Below are positions 1 through 8,590 of a stretch of 35,850 nt of DNA, piece by piece. The stretch spans positions 1 through 35,850 of the forward strand of contig WRKR01000030.1 of NCBI GenBank assembly GCA_009782175.1, given 5' to 3'. The stretch comes from Cystobacterineae bacterium (GTDB lineage: Bacteria > Myxococcota > Myxococcia > Myxococcales > Myxococcaceae). Numbering within the stretch: position 1 is the first letter of the stretch; each line of letters opens with the position of its first letter. A model generated the notes under the pieces. That model was not told where the DNA came from. It made no database searches and was given only the letters and a program-made list of their open reading frames with translations. The translations under genes were made by a program, and so were the position numbers.

Positions 1-38
1 CTCGCCCGCCTCGACCTCATGTCCAAGCGGAGCGGAGG

Positions 39-70
39 GAATGAAGAAAAAGCATCCTTTTTCTTCATTC
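39..70. repeat. Perfect 14-bp inverted repeat
   Basis: Arms at 39-52 and 57-70 are exact reverse complements around a 4-base loop, so either strand can form a strong hairpin. It lies about 100 bases past the stop of the minus-strand NHL lipoprotein and may help end that transcript. It lacks a clean one-sided T-run, so I do not call it a terminator. The flanking bases 31-46 (AGCGGAGGGAATGAAG) recur in reverse complement at about 7532-7548, at the 3' end of the glycosyltransferase gene. Confidence 0.6.
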
Positions 71-84
71 ATGGAGCGTAGTGC

Positions 85-152
85 AGGCGAGCTTTAGCTC
101 GCCTCAATTGAAACCGGTCTGGAGAATCAAATCAGTTCTAAGTGGAAGCGGG
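85..152 (+). repeat. Dispersed structured repeat R1, copy A
   Basis: A 9-bp hairpin (85-93 against 96-104) is followed by a tail that begins CCTCAATTGAAACCGGTCTG and runs to about 152. The tail recurs almost unchanged at 12081-12133 and 31833-31884, and its first part recurs inverted at 6493-6513. The copy sits beyond the 3' end of the NHL gene. It encodes no recognisable protein and resembles REP/BIME-type intergenic repeats in style, although the family itself is not one I recognise. Confidence 0.75.
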
Positions 153-169
153 CTAGCCTCTTTATTCTT

Positions 170-1843
170 TTATTCTATCAGAATTTTGCGTATCCGGTGG
201 TTTCCGCTGTCTGCCACATAGAGGGTGCCTGCTGCGTCTATGGCAATTCCCCTGGGCTCATTAAACAAAGCAATGCTTCCATCCCCGTCCAAATAGCCTC
301 CAGCGGGAGTTCCATAATAATAAAAATAATAAAAGTTTGAGGCGCCGGCTATAAAGCTGATTTTTCCTTCAGGTGAAACTTTGCGGATCCTATGCCCCAC
401 GGAAAAACTGCCGGATTTTCCAATGCTGTAGCCCTCCGTCACATAGAGGTTGCCTTCCTTGTCTATGGCAATGCCGCCGGGGTTTATAAAAGCATTTTCG
501 CCAACTTCGCCTATGGCTGTGACTATTCCCGAAGGTGAAAGCTTGCTCAGGCCACTCCATATCCACGGGCTGCCCCCATTCACGTAGCTCCCCCCTACAT
601 AGAGGTTGCCCGCCGGATCCATGGCAAGGCCTCTGGGGTGTATAGGTGTAGGCCAGCCGCTGGCCTCAAACTGCGCATCCAGTGTGCTGAGCGTTCCTTC
701 CATCAGTTTTCGTATATAACCACGGGGCCTATGGCCCTGGCCCTCTAGGAGGTTGCCATCCAACACATAGAGGAGGGTGCCTTCCGCATTTATAGCAATG
801 CTGGAAGGGGCGTTGAAGGCACCCATATAACCGTCGACAAAACCTTGCGTACTGCCGGCTATGCTTCTCGACACGCCTTCTGGTGTTAGCCTGCGTATAA
901 GGTAATTGCCGCTGTCTACTACATAGAGGAAGCCTTTCGCATCTATGGTTATTCCCATGGGGTGGTTCAGCAATACACGCTCTCCATAGCCGTCGGCAAA
1001 GCCTTGCGTGCTGCCCAAAAAGGTGCTGACCATGCCTTCAGGCGTTATTCGGCGGATCCGGTGGTTGCCCGTGTCTGTTACATAGAGGTTGCCTCCCTTG
1101 TCTATGGCAATGCCATAAGGAGCGTTAAACTGAGCAAACTTTCCAGGCCCCTCCCTCAAGCCTTGCGCGCCGCCCGCAAAGGTGCTCACCGTTATGGTCG
1201 GCACATAGCTGAAAGCAGTGGTGGAAATGGCGGTTTTTCCAGCAACAGTTATGCGTATAAGGCCTGAAGCGCGCATGTCCTTGGGCACCTCAATGCGTAT
1301 TTCCTCAGGCGTGGCAGAGCTAACCCGCGCAGCTATACCATTGAGAGTAACACTGTTTTGCTCAGGGACGGCGCTAAAATTTTCTCCCACAATGCTGAGG
1401 CTGGCACCAAAGGGGGCCTCCAAAGGGCTAAAATGGATAATGCTTGGGGCAGGGCCTCGCCTCTTGGAGGCCGCAAACACCCTCAGCTGGCAAGCAGCTG
1501 TTGTGCCGCCCTCTTGTAGGGTGGCAACAATGCGGGCCTCGCCCGGGCTGAGCGCGGCAACGTGCCCGTCAGCATCCACCGTGGCCACAGCAGCGTCGCT
1601 GCTTGTCCAGCTGAGCCCCTTCTGGCTGGCCTCGGCAGGCATAACCGTCAGCCTTTCTGCCTCGCCCACCTCAAGGCTTAACTCCGCTTTGTTAAGCCAT
1701 ATTTCTGCAATACCCGCTGCTTGCTTGCCACCCATGGCCTCCTCCCATGGAAAAACATCAGCCTCCTCCTCTCCACACCCCGCCAAACTCAACACCCAAA
1801 TGGTGGCCAACAAAAAACGTATAAATGGAGCGTTGTGGAACAT
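170..1843 (-). CDS. NHL-repeat lipoprotein with Big2 and IPT/TIG domains
   Basis: 557 residues. The N-terminus is a lipoprotein signal peptide with lipobox LAGC (Cys23), so the mature protein is probably anchored facing outward or into the periplasm. Residues about 45-122 look like a bacterial Ig-like Big2 domain, with the typical SLEVGE start and SWTSSD..VATVD core. Residues about 131-217 look like an IPT/TIG domain. Residues about 225-557 are NHL repeats of the form FN.P.GIAID..GNLYVTD.GNHRIRKI, which fold as a beta-propeller. A purine-rich GGGAG lies upstream of this ATG. Such proteins usually bind protein or sugar ligands; no enzyme motif is visible. It is transcribed divergently from the RCC1 lipoprotein. 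The domain calls are firm, the role unknown. Confidence 0.9.
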   Translation of the reverse strand: MFHNAPFIRFLLATIWVLSLAGCGEEEADVFPWEEAMGGKQAAGIAEIWLNKAELSLEVGEAERLTVMPAEASQKGLSWTSSDAAVATVDADGHVAALSPGEARIVATLQEGGTTAACQLRVFAASKRRGPAPSIIHFSPLEAPFGASLSIVGENFSAVPEQNSVTLNGIAARVSSATPEEIRIEVPKDMRASGLIRITVAGKTAISTTAFSYVPTITVSTFAGGAQGLREGPGKFAQFNAPYGIAIDKGGNLYVTDTGNHRIRRITPEGMVSTFLGSTQGFADGYGERVLLNHPMGITIDAKGFLYVVDSGNYLIRRLTPEGVSRSIAGSTQGFVDGYMGAFNAPSSIAINAEGTLLYVLDGNLLEGQGHRPRGYIRKLMEGTLSTLDAQFEASGWPTPIHPRGLAMDPAGNLYVGGSYVNGGSPWIWSGLSKLSPSGIVTAIGEVGENAFINPGGIAIDKEGNLYVTEGYSIGKSGSFSVGHRIRKVSPEGKISFIAGASNFYYFYYYGTPAGGYLDGDGSIALFNEPRGIAIDAAGTLYVADSGNHRIRKILIE

Positions 1844-2269
1844 GCGTGCTTCTCCCTGCTGCCGGCCCTGCTGTTTTGCTTAAATAGCTGTTTTGCTTCA
1901 ATAGCTATGCCCCCGGAAACCCAGTGGAACTCAGGTGGAACTCAATGGGACACAACTCAATGGGACAGAGTGCCCCAGTGGAATAAATATAGGGCTATGC
2001 TTATTCGACTTTTGAAATATATGCAAGCCCCAGTGCAGCGTAGAGTATAAGGAGAAAATTCCCGCTGAGCTTCCCAGCTGAGCTGCGGATAAAAACTATT
2101 ACTCTGTGTGTTTGTTGGGGTTTTTTTGAAAAAACGCTGGACTTTCTCCCTCAGGGGGAATAAAATGCCTGGCCTGGGCTTTAGGTGCAAAAAGCCAGGC
2201 TTTAGGCGCAAAAATTCAGGCTTTAGTTGTTCAGTTGCAGGAAAAAGGGAAGGAAAAAGGTGCAGGACA
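1844..2269. other. Divergent intergenic region with three short tandem repeats
   Basis: This 426-bp stretch separates two divergent lipoprotein genes and should hold both promoters; I could not assign clear -35/-10 pairs. It contains a 17-bp unit twice (from 1872), a 15-bp step with AACTCAATGGGACA repeated (1939-1952 and 1954-1967), and a 21-bp unit about 2.5 times (2177-2227, each starting GGCTTTAGG). The plus-strand reading frame of the RCC1 gene stays open back to 2108 and would turn the 21-bp units into 7-residue repeats. The signal peptide starting at 2270 argues against using that upstream start. Confidence 0.55.
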
Positions 2270-3565
2270 ATGAAAAACAGGGTTTCCACCATAAAAACTG
2301 TCGTTTTAACCATGGTGTTGGGTTTTGGTTTTTTAAGTTGTGAGGATCCGGATCCCAAAACAGGGCCACAAGACGAGCAAAGAGGGACAAAACAACCGGG
2401 AGCTATAAGCACTTCGCGGAATGTGGTGTCTGTTGCTGCGGGAGAGCAGCATAGCTTAGCTATAGATGCGGATGGCAACTTATGGGCTTGGGGAGAGACG
2501 GATGAGGGTCAAATTGGCAATGGGACTTATTTGCATGGATCTGAACAAACACCTGTTCAAATAAAAGCGGGGACGAAGTGGAGCGCGGTTGCCGCAGGAA
2601 GGTTTCATAGTTTAGCCATAGACGCCGGTGGCAATTTATGGGGGTGGGGGAGCAATCGTTATGGCCAGCTTGGCAATGGGAATATGGGCTATTATCAGAT
2701 CGGGGATCTTACATATGAAGAACCCATCCCCATTCAAATAAAAGCGGGGACAAAGTGGACTGCAATAGCAGCAGGTTCAGATCATAGCTTGGCTATAGAC
2801 GCTGATGGCAATTTATGGGTTTGGGGGCATAATTATTATGGCCAGCTTGGCAATGGGAATAGTGGGGAAGGAGCTCATGAGCTTGTTCCTGTTCAAATAA
2901 GAGCCGGGACGAAGTGGAGCGCAATAGCGGCAGGTTGGGATCATAGCTTGGCTATAGACGCCAGTGGCAATTTATGGGCGTGGGGATATAATGGCTTTGG
3001 CCAGCTTGGCAATGGAACGGGTGGTATATCCAGCGCCGACCAAGCCATCCCTGTTCCAATAAGCCCTGAGACAAAATGGACTGCAATAGCGGCAGGTTGG
3101 TTTCATAATTTGGCTATAGACGCCAGTGGCAATTTATGGGCTTGGGGGCTCAATTCTCATGGCCAGCTTGGCAATGGGAAGAATGGAAATTATGGAAGCA
3201 ACTATTATGAAAATTATGAAAATACCCCCGTTCAAATAAAAGCGGGGACGAAATGGACTGCAATAGCAGTAGGTTCAGATCATAGCTTGGCTATAGACGC
3301 CAGTGGCAATTTGTGGACTTGTGGCCTCAATGAATATGGCCAGCTTGGCAATGGGACAAGCGGGGATGGATCTGACAAAAACATCCCCATTCAAATAAAA
3401 GCGGGAATAAAATGGACTGCAATAGCGGGAGGCTGGAACTATAGCTTGGCGGCAGGCGCTGATGAAGGCTTATGGGCTTGGGGTTATAATGGCTATCGGC
3501 AGCTTGGCCTTGGGGAGTCGTCTCCTGATCAAATAGCCACCCCCGAGCAAGTGCATTTTCCTTAG
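2270..3565 (+). CDS. RCC1-repeat lipoprotein
   Basis: 431 residues from the chosen ATG. That start is preferred because it directly begins a lipoprotein signal (MKNR..., hydrophobic core, lipobox FLSC with Cys24) and has a GGAAAAAGG ribosome site about 10 bases upstream. After a short charged linker there are seven RCC1/BNR-type blades of about 50-60 residues, each with the pattern W(S/T)AIAAG..HSLAIDA.GNLWAWG.N.(Y/F)GQLGNG. Seven blades fit a closed propeller. The blades are very alike at DNA level, suggesting recent duplication. Eukaryotic RCC1 is a Ran exchange factor, but bacterial exported RCC1 repeats generally serve as binding scaffolds, and nothing here suggests nucleotide exchange. 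The ligand is unknown. Confidence 0.9.
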   Translation: MKNRVSTIKTVVLTMVLGFGFLSCEDPDPKTGPQDEQRGTKQPGAISTSRNVVSVAAGEQHSLAIDADGNLWAWGETDEGQIGNGTYLHGSEQTPVQIKAGTKWSAVAAGRFHSLAIDAGGNLWGWGSNRYGQLGNGNMGYYQIGDLTYEEPIPIQIKAGTKWTAIAAGSDHSLAIDADGNLWVWGHNYYGQLGNGNSGEGAHELVPVQIRAGTKWSAIAAGWDHSLAIDASGNLWAWGYNGFGQLGNGTGGISSADQAIPVPISPETKWTAIAAGWFHNLAIDASGNLWAWGLNSHGQLGNGKNGNYGSNYYENYENTPVQIKAGTKWTAIAVGSDHSLAIDASGNLWTCGLNEYGQLGNGTSGDGSDKNIPIQIKAGIKWTAIAGGWNYSLAAGADEGLWAWGYNGYRQLGLGESSPDQIATPEQVHFP

Positions 3566-4130
3566 CCCTAACTTAGCCCTAACATGCCCCAAGCCGCGCT
3601 AAGCTTCTCAGCAAACCATGGGGCGGCAGGCCTCTGGGTTTTATATTCTCCTTAAAAAAAACAAAGGTTCGAGGTATTGCATTCCACCATGGAATGTGCT
3701 AAGGCCTTTTTTGGGTGCTCATATACACCTCAGGGTAGGGGCCAGTGTTGTAAAAACCGGTTGCCTAAAACAACCGGTGGCAGAAATGCCATATACCAAG
3801 GCCCACCAAGGCCTTAAGCCCTTTGTCAAAGGGTATCTGTTTTTCAGGGTTTGAAAAACTTTATATCCGGACAATGGCTGCGGTTTTTGTATAAAAAGCC
3901 CTGAAAAGTATATGCTTTTTGGCTGTTAGCGCTGTTGGCGCAGCCATCGGCCTCCCTCCACAGGGAGGGAGCTTCAGCCCAGCTTTGCAAGCTTTGTATG
4001 GCAAGCTTTGTGTTGCAGGCTTTGTGTTGCAGGTTTTGTGTTGCAGGCTTTGTATGGCAGGTTTTGTATTGCAAGCTTTGAAGGTGGAGGAGGGGCTTTA
4101 TTGAGAAAGGTATAAATAGAAAGCGGACGG
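3566..4130. other. Gene-free region with several hairpins and a tandem repeat
   Basis: About 565 bases without a convincing gene. Inverted repeats seen: CATTCCA/TGGAATG near 3680-3696; ACCGGTTG (3756-3763) with CAACCGGT (3771-3778); CCTCCCT (3951-3957) with AGGGAGG (3962-3968). The 3' part is a 14-bp tandem array, listed separately. A 78-codon open frame at 3618-3854 has no ribosome site and no protein-like pattern. The region lies between the RCC1 stop and the SEFIR-NTPase start and probably holds a terminator for the former and a promoter for the latter. Confidence 0.5.
3987..4084. repeat. 14-bp tandem repeat, seven copies
   Basis: Seven consecutive 14-bp units with consensus GCARGYTTTGTRTK at 3987, 4001, 4015, 4029, 4043, 4057 and 4071. 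Units differ at only a few positions and the last is truncated in similarity. Since 14 is not a multiple of three, the array is unlikely to be selected as coding sequence. It ends 46 bases before the ATG of the SEFIR-NTPase gene, so copy-number change would alter promoter or leader spacing. Confidence 0.85.
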
Positions 4131-6476
4131 ATGAAGGCCTCATTTCCCGTGAAAAAAATATTCATCAGCTATGCCCATAAGGACAATATACAAAGCCAGG
4201 TGGGTGCATTGTTGCAGTGGCTCAACAGGCAGGAAGGCATTGAGGCCATGGCGGATCTGCTCTATGCGGATGTTCCGCCTGCGCAGGGTTGGCAAGCGTG
4301 GATGTTGCACGGCATAGAGGAGGCCGATGTAGTTTTGTGTATTTGCGGAGAAGCCTATAAAAAAGGCTTTGAAAAAAGGGGCGGCGGCATGGGCGTCACC
4401 TGGGAGGGCGCCATTGTCAACATGGGCTTGTGTGAAAGCCACGGTTGGAATAAAAAATATTATCCCATTTTGGCCAAGGAGGGCGCGCACTCCTGTGTAC
4501 CCACGCCGCTAAAGCCCTGGGACAATGGCATTGCTTTGAGAGAGTGGGAGAGGATTTTTGCTCTGGCACGGGCCGGTGGAATGTCCCTTGCGCCCGACCC
4601 GCATGGGCTTTTAAAAATAGACACAAAACGCCCGGCATTTCGCCATTTGCAGCGGGAAACCGACGAAAAACAAGCACGCTCCTCCACCTTCCTGCGCCTG
4701 CGCTTTGCCGAGCGCGCTGTGGATTATGTGCGCCATGAAGAAGTTTGGCAGGCATTTGAAGGGTTTTATAACTCGACGGCTCCTTTCTCGTGGTGGTTGA
4801 TTATAGGTGGCGCGGGGAGCGGAAAAAGCCGGACAGCACTCGAGTTTTGTGAATTTCTCAAACAGAAAAAATGGAGCGCAGGCTTTTTAAGCCTTGAAAA
4901 TACGGACACGGAAATATGGCATACATGGTGCCCACAAGAGGATACCCTGCTGATCATCGACCATGTGGCACGAGAGTTTTCTGAATGTCCACCCGATATT
5001 TCCCGTATTTTCACTACACTTGCACGCCGTGCGGAGAGGGAGGCGTGGGGAAAAAAGCGCATCCGCATTGTGCTTTTGGATAGGGAATATAAGGAGCAGG
5101 GAGGGGCAGGGTGCTTGCTCGAATGGTATCAATGGCTGGATAAAAACATGTGTTATCAGCCGCCTTTTGTCTTGAGCACCGTCAGCAATGAGGGGCTCTA
5201 TCGCATCGCCCAACAGACGGCCCAATATATTTGGAAATCCCCCCATCCGCTCCCGGAGCTCTCGGAGTTTCTGTGCAAGCTGGAACAGTTGGACGAAAAA
5301 AAACGCCCGCTCTTTGCCATGTTGCTGGCGGGGAAAAGCAACCCCAAAAGCGAAATTTCTACCAACGAGGTGTTGGACTTCCTCATTGAGCAGGAGTTTG
5401 AGCGCTCATGGGGCCCCGCAGGCATAGAAGAAAGCACCACCTTGCTCCATGCCCTGCTCTTATCCACATGTACCTTCGGCAGGTGGGGCGCCTGCACCCT
5501 GCCACCTCACCACCGCTTGTGGAATTCCGGTTTGGGGAGCCTCCATGAGAAAAACGGCGAAAACCGCTTCCTCTTCCACCCCGTCGAGCCGGATCTGCTC
5601 GGCGAGCGCTTTGTGCTGACACGCGCAGGCGGCAACCGTTTTGGGCGCATAGGCAAAAAAAAGTTGGGCACATTGCTTCGGGGGTGTTGGCGAGAGACTC
5701 CCCTGGAAATAACCTTCTTTTTCAAACGCTGTGCGCAAGACTTTGCCGCGTCTGATTCGGAAAACATCGCCAACCTCTTCCTCTCGTCTATGCCGGTAGA
5801 GTTCATGAAGCAGGTGCCATGGCTTATAAACAGTGTACAGCTGATGGCTTTGCTCGACCTTCCCGCCGCAAGCAAAATATGGCAGAGCGCAGACAAGCTT
5901 ATGAGCAACAGTCCGATGCTTGAGGTTATTCGCCCCGATATTGTTTCTTCTCTGGTCAGCGAATATTGCAAGGCTCAAAAGCTCCCGGAGGCTCGGAAGG
6001 TGTTTGAGGGCATGGCCATCTTGGGTGACACGCCTAAAGTTTTGGTTTTTAGAGCCTATGCGGCCTTCTCTCTTATTTGTGGATATTGCGAAGCTCAAAA
6101 CCTCAAAGAGGCACAAAATGTGTTTGAGGGGATGGCCATGTTGGGTGACACGCCTAGGCTAAGGCTTAAGCGTGCCAAAGCGGCCTCCTATCTCATTGAT
6201 GAATATTGCAGAGCAGAAAACCTCCCAGAGGCACAAAAGCTGTTTGAGGGCATGGCCATGTTGGGTGAAATGCCAGAGCTAAAGCTTGAGCGTTCCAAAG
6301 CGGCCGTCCATCTTATCCGTGGATATTGCAGAGCAAAAAAACTCAAAGAGGCACAAAAGCTGCTTGAGGCCATAACCATGTTGGGTGAGATGCCGGAGCT
6401 GGAGCTTGAATGCAGAAATACAGAGCTCTCTTTAATTTGCTTATACTATGAAACTGGATATTTCCAAGGAGCCTAG
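4131..6476 (+). CDS. SEFIR-NTPase-repeat protein (NLR-like)
   Basis: 781 residues, probably cytosolic. Residues about 8-140 form a SEFIR/TIR-type domain: strand motif KIFISYAH, an acidic loop, helix WQAWMLHGIEEADVVLCIC, and a later GVTWE with W91-E92. Residues about 221-330 hold a P-loop NTPase with Walker A GGAGSGKS (226-233) and a Walker B-like LLIIDHV (273-279). Residues about 603-781 are four or more 40-residue helical repeats (YC.A..L.EA...FEGMAMLGD.P) that resemble PPR/TPR motifs and are nearly identical at DNA level. Effector-NTPase-helical array matches the layout of NLR/STAND immune receptors; bacterial SEFIR proteins are known from phage defence through NAD depletion. Its function here is inference. 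A GTG at 4149 is an alternative start. Confidence 0.85.
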   Translation: MKASFPVKKIFISYAHKDNIQSQVGALLQWLNRQEGIEAMADLLYADVPPAQGWQAWMLHGIEEADVVLCICGEAYKKGFEKRGGGMGVTWEGAIVNMGLCESHGWNKKYYPILAKEGAHSCVPTPLKPWDNGIALREWERIFALARAGGMSLAPDPHGLLKIDTKRPAFRHLQRETDEKQARSSTFLRLRFAERAVDYVRHEEVWQAFEGFYNSTAPFSWWLIIGGAGSGKSRTALEFCEFLKQKKWSAGFLSLENTDTEIWHTWCPQEDTLLIIDHVAREFSECPPDISRIFTTLARRAEREAWGKKRIRIVLLDREYKEQGGAGCLLEWYQWLDKNMCYQPPFVLSTVSNEGLYRIAQQTAQYIWKSPHPLPELSEFLCKLEQLDEKKRPLFAMLLAGKSNPKSEISTNEVLDFLIEQEFERSWGPAGIEESTTLLHALLLSTCTFGRWGACTLPPHHRLWNSGLGSLHEKNGENRFLFHPVEPDLLGERFVLTRAGGNRFGRIGKKKLGTLLRGCWRETPLEITFFFKRCAQDFAASDSENIANLFLSSMPVEFMKQVPWLINSVQLMALLDLPAASKIWQSADKLMSNSPMLEVIRPDIVSSLVSEYCKAQKLPEARKVFEGMAILGDTPKVLVFRAYAAFSLICGYCEAQNLKEAQNVFEGMAMLGDTPRLRLKRAKAASYLIDEYCRAENLPEAQKLFEGMAMLGEMPELKLERSKAAVHLIRGYCRAKKLKEAQKLLEAITMLGEMPELELECRNTELSLICLYYETGYFQGA

Positions 6477-6492
6477 GCCGCTTTCAGGTTAT

Positions 6493-6533
6493 CCAGACCG
6501 GTTTCAATTGAGGCAAGCTTTAGCGTGCCTCAA
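6493..6533 (-). repeat. Dispersed repeat R1, copy D (inverted, partial) with hairpin
   Basis: Bases 6493-6513 are the reverse complement of the first part of R1 (CCTCAATTGAAACCGGTCTGG). They overlap a hairpin with arms TTGAGGCA (6508-6515) and TGCCTCAA (6526-6533), whose loop AGCTTTAGCG matches the loop region of copy A. The copy lies immediately past the stop of the SEFIR-NTPase gene and may act in 3' end formation. Confidence 0.65.
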
Positions 6534-6562
6534 GTGGAAGCAGTTTATAAAAACATAAATTT

Positions 6563-6596
6563 TTGACAACTTGAGCCTCATGTGCTGGTTAATTAT
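6563..6596 (+). promoter_or_regulatory. Possible htpX promoter
   Basis: An exact TTGACA (6563-6568) is followed after about 20 bases by an AT-rich TTAATTAT (6589-6596) that could serve as a -10. The spacing is longer than the usual 17, so this is tentative. It lies 48 bases upstream of the htpX ATG. No clear heat-shock sigma motif was seen. Confidence 0.35.
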
Positions 6597-6643
6597 TCAC
6601 CACATTTACGCTCTCAACAAGCTTAATAAGCCAAGGAGAATGC

Positions 6644-7510
6644 ATGAAACGGGTCTTTTTATTTGTTGTCACCAATATGGCCGTCATGTTGGTGGTGTCG
6701 GTCATCTGCTTGCTGCTGGGTATAGATGGTTATTTGACACAAGAAGGAATACACCTGGGCTCCTTGCTGGCCGTGTCCGCTGTTTTCGGCTTCTGTGGCG
6801 CATTTATTTCGCTGGCCATGTCAAAATTTATGGCCAAGCGCTCTGTGGGCGCCTATGTCATCAGCGTTCCGCGCAATGATACTGAAGCTTGGTTGCTGAA
6901 GACTGTGGGCGAGCTGGCGCAGCGCGCTAAAATAGGCATGCCGGAGGTGGCCATTTATGAAGGGCCGCCGAATGCTTTTGCCACGGGTGCTCGGCGCAAT
7001 GCCTCACTGGTTGCCGTTTCTACGGGTTTGCTGCAAGCGATGAGCCGCAGTGAGGTTGAGGCTGTGCTCGGCCATGAGGTTGCGCACATTGCCAATGGGG
7101 ATATGGTGACGCTGACGCTGATCCAAGGGGTGGTTAATACCTTCGTGTTTTTCCTGGCACGGGTAGTAGGGCACCTCGTGGACAAAGTGGTTTTCAAAAC
7201 CGAGCGTGGTGTGGGCCCAGGCTATAGAATAACCGTATTCATCTGCCAAATATTGCTTGGCATATTGGCAAGCCTCGTTGTGGCCTGGTTTTCGCGACGC
7301 CGTGAATTCCGTGCAGATGCCGACAGCGCAGCCTATTTGGGCCACCCACAGCCGATGATTGATGCCCTGCGACGCTTGGGTGGAATGCACTCTGAAGAGT
7401 TGCCAGAAACCATGAAGGCTTCCGGCATTGCCGGGGGCAAACTCTCCTCATTGTTTGCCACCCACCCACCCATTGAAGTGCGTATTGCCGCATTGCAAGA
7501 GCCAAAGTGA
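6644..7510 (+). CDS. htpX: Membrane zinc metalloprotease HtpX
   Basis: 288 residues, close to the family norm. The start has a good AGGAG ribosome site. Two N-terminal membrane helices (about 4-26 and 36-60) precede the cytosolic M48 peptidase domain. The zinc site HEVAH (144-148) and the third ligand in EFRAD (Glu221) are present, and FATG plus NGD around the site match HtpX. Two further hydrophobic segments lie at about 157-178 and 195-216. HtpX degrades misfolded or damaged inner-membrane proteins alongside FtsH and is often stress induced. It ends 24 bases from the convergent glycosyltransferase gene and shows no operon link to the SEFIR genes on either side. Confidence 0.95.
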   Translation: MKRVFLFVVTNMAVMLVVSVICLLLGIDGYLTQEGIHLGSLLAVSAVFGFCGAFISLAMSKFMAKRSVGAYVISVPRNDTEAWLLKTVGELAQRAKIGMPEVAIYEGPPNAFATGARRNASLVAVSTGLLQAMSRSEVEAVLGHEVAHIANGDMVTLTLIQGVVNTFVFFLARVVGHLVDKVVFKTERGVGPGYRITVFICQILLGILASLVVAWFSRRREFRADADSAAYLGHPQPMIDALRRLGGMHSEELPETMKASGIAGGKLSSLFATHPPIEVRIAALQEPK

Positions 7511-7534
7511 GGCGGAGCACAAAACGCTCTCGCT

Positions 7535-8590
7535 TCATTCCCTCCGCTCTGTGGGGTTGTTTGCCAGAGAGAGGGTGTTTTCTATTTTTTCAATGAGCAT
7601 TTGCGGGCTGATCAGAGAGAGGCATTCCATGTTTTTGCGGTGGCAAGCTTTGTTGCCATAAACAGAGCATGGGCGACAAGAAAGCTTGGCCTGCATGGCA
7701 TGGGCCGGCAGTTGGCCATAGCCATAAAAGCCGGCATAGGGGTGAGTGGCACCCCATATGGAAATAACAGGCGTTGCCGTCAGCGAGGCAAGGTGCATGT
7801 TGGCTGAATCCATAGAAAGCATGAGATCTAAATGGCCAATTAATATCAGCTCCGCAGACAGCTCCAGCTTTTGAGGCACTGAAATGGCTTGAGGGTATTT
7901 TTGGCTCCATTCCTCCAACATTTTTTTTTCAGTGGCTCCCCCCCCAAAAAGGAAAAGTGTGGTGTTGGCCCTGCGAGAAAAATGCGCCACCACCTGCTCC
8001 ATACGCTCTGGGGGAAATGTCTTCGTCGGGTGTTTGGCAAAGGGAGCTATGCCTATCCATGCGCCTGATTTTTTGCCGGTGAGTGCCTCAATTTTTCTGA
8101 AATTGCCACGCGTTAAACCAAAAATGGACTGAAACCCCACCCGCTCAGGGCCTTGCCCTAAAGCATGAAAAACATCCGCATAACGTTCCGTTATGGGTTT
8201 TAATGGCCTATATATTTTGTTTCTTTTCCTCGTCAGCCGCCGCTTTTCTTTTCTGCCTTTGTCAAGCTGTTGGGTTTTTATGCCACGGCAACAAAACAAC
8301 ATCCTCAAAAATTGGCTGCGCAATACATTGTGCAAATCAGCTATGGCATTAAAGCTTTGTTTGGATAACTCCCTATAAAGCCTATATATCTCGACAAGGC
8401 TCATGTGTTTTTTTGTGCCCCAAAACCGTACATTTGGGGGGCAATAAGCAAAGAGGGGGCGGAAAAACTCCTGGGAGAGCACCGTATAAACTGTTTCAGG
8501 GTATTGCCGCGCCAAGGCATCCACAACGGGGACGCTCATGGCCACATCTCCCATGGCCGAAAAACGAATAATTAAAACATGGTTGGCCAT
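7535..8590 (-). CDS. Glycosyltransferase family 9 (heptosyltransferase-like)
   Basis: 351 residues. The N-terminal LIIRFSAMGDVAMSVPVVDAL and the C-terminal signature SMDSANMHLASLTATPVISIWGATHP are classic for GT9 enzymes such as the LPS heptosyltransferases, which add heptose or related sugars from nucleotide donors to LPS core at the cytoplasmic face. A Cys-containing CRPCSVYGNK segment near the C-terminus is, from memory, common in Bacteroidota members. GIAPFAKHPTKTFP matches the start of the donor-binding half. There is no clear Shine-Dalgarno before the ATG. The acceptor sugar cannot be told from sequence. The gene is convergent with htpX and stands alone rather than in an LPS cluster. 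Confidence 0.9.
   Translation of the reverse strand: MANHVLIIRFSAMGDVAMSVPVVDALARQYPETVYTVLSQEFFRPLFAYCPPNVRFWGTKKHMSLVEIYRLYRELSKQSFNAIADLHNVLRSQFLRMLFCCRGIKTQQLDKGRKEKRRLTRKRNKIYRPLKPITERYADVFHALGQGPERVGFQSIFGLTRGNFRKIEALTGKKSGAWIGIAPFAKHPTKTFPPERMEQVVAHFSRRANTTLFLFGGGATEKKMLEEWSQKYPQAISVPQKLELSAELILIGHLDLMLSMDSANMHLASLTATPVISIWGATHPYAGFYGYGQLPAHAMQAKLSCRPCSVYGNKACHRKNMECLSLISPQMLIEKIENTLSLANNPTERRE

Noticed and set aside
2108-2269. Longer N-terminus for the RCC1 protein
   Set aside because: Would bury the lipoprotein signal behind 54 basic residues made largely from a 21-bp tandem repeat.
3618-3854. 78-codon open frame downstream of the RCC1 gene
   Set aside because: Contains hairpin sequences, lacks a ribosome site and reads as random composition.
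7510-7550. Shared bidirectional terminator between htpX and the glycosyltransferase
   Set aside because: Only a 6-bp stem with a 24-base loop (GCGGAG/CTCCGC) and no T-run.
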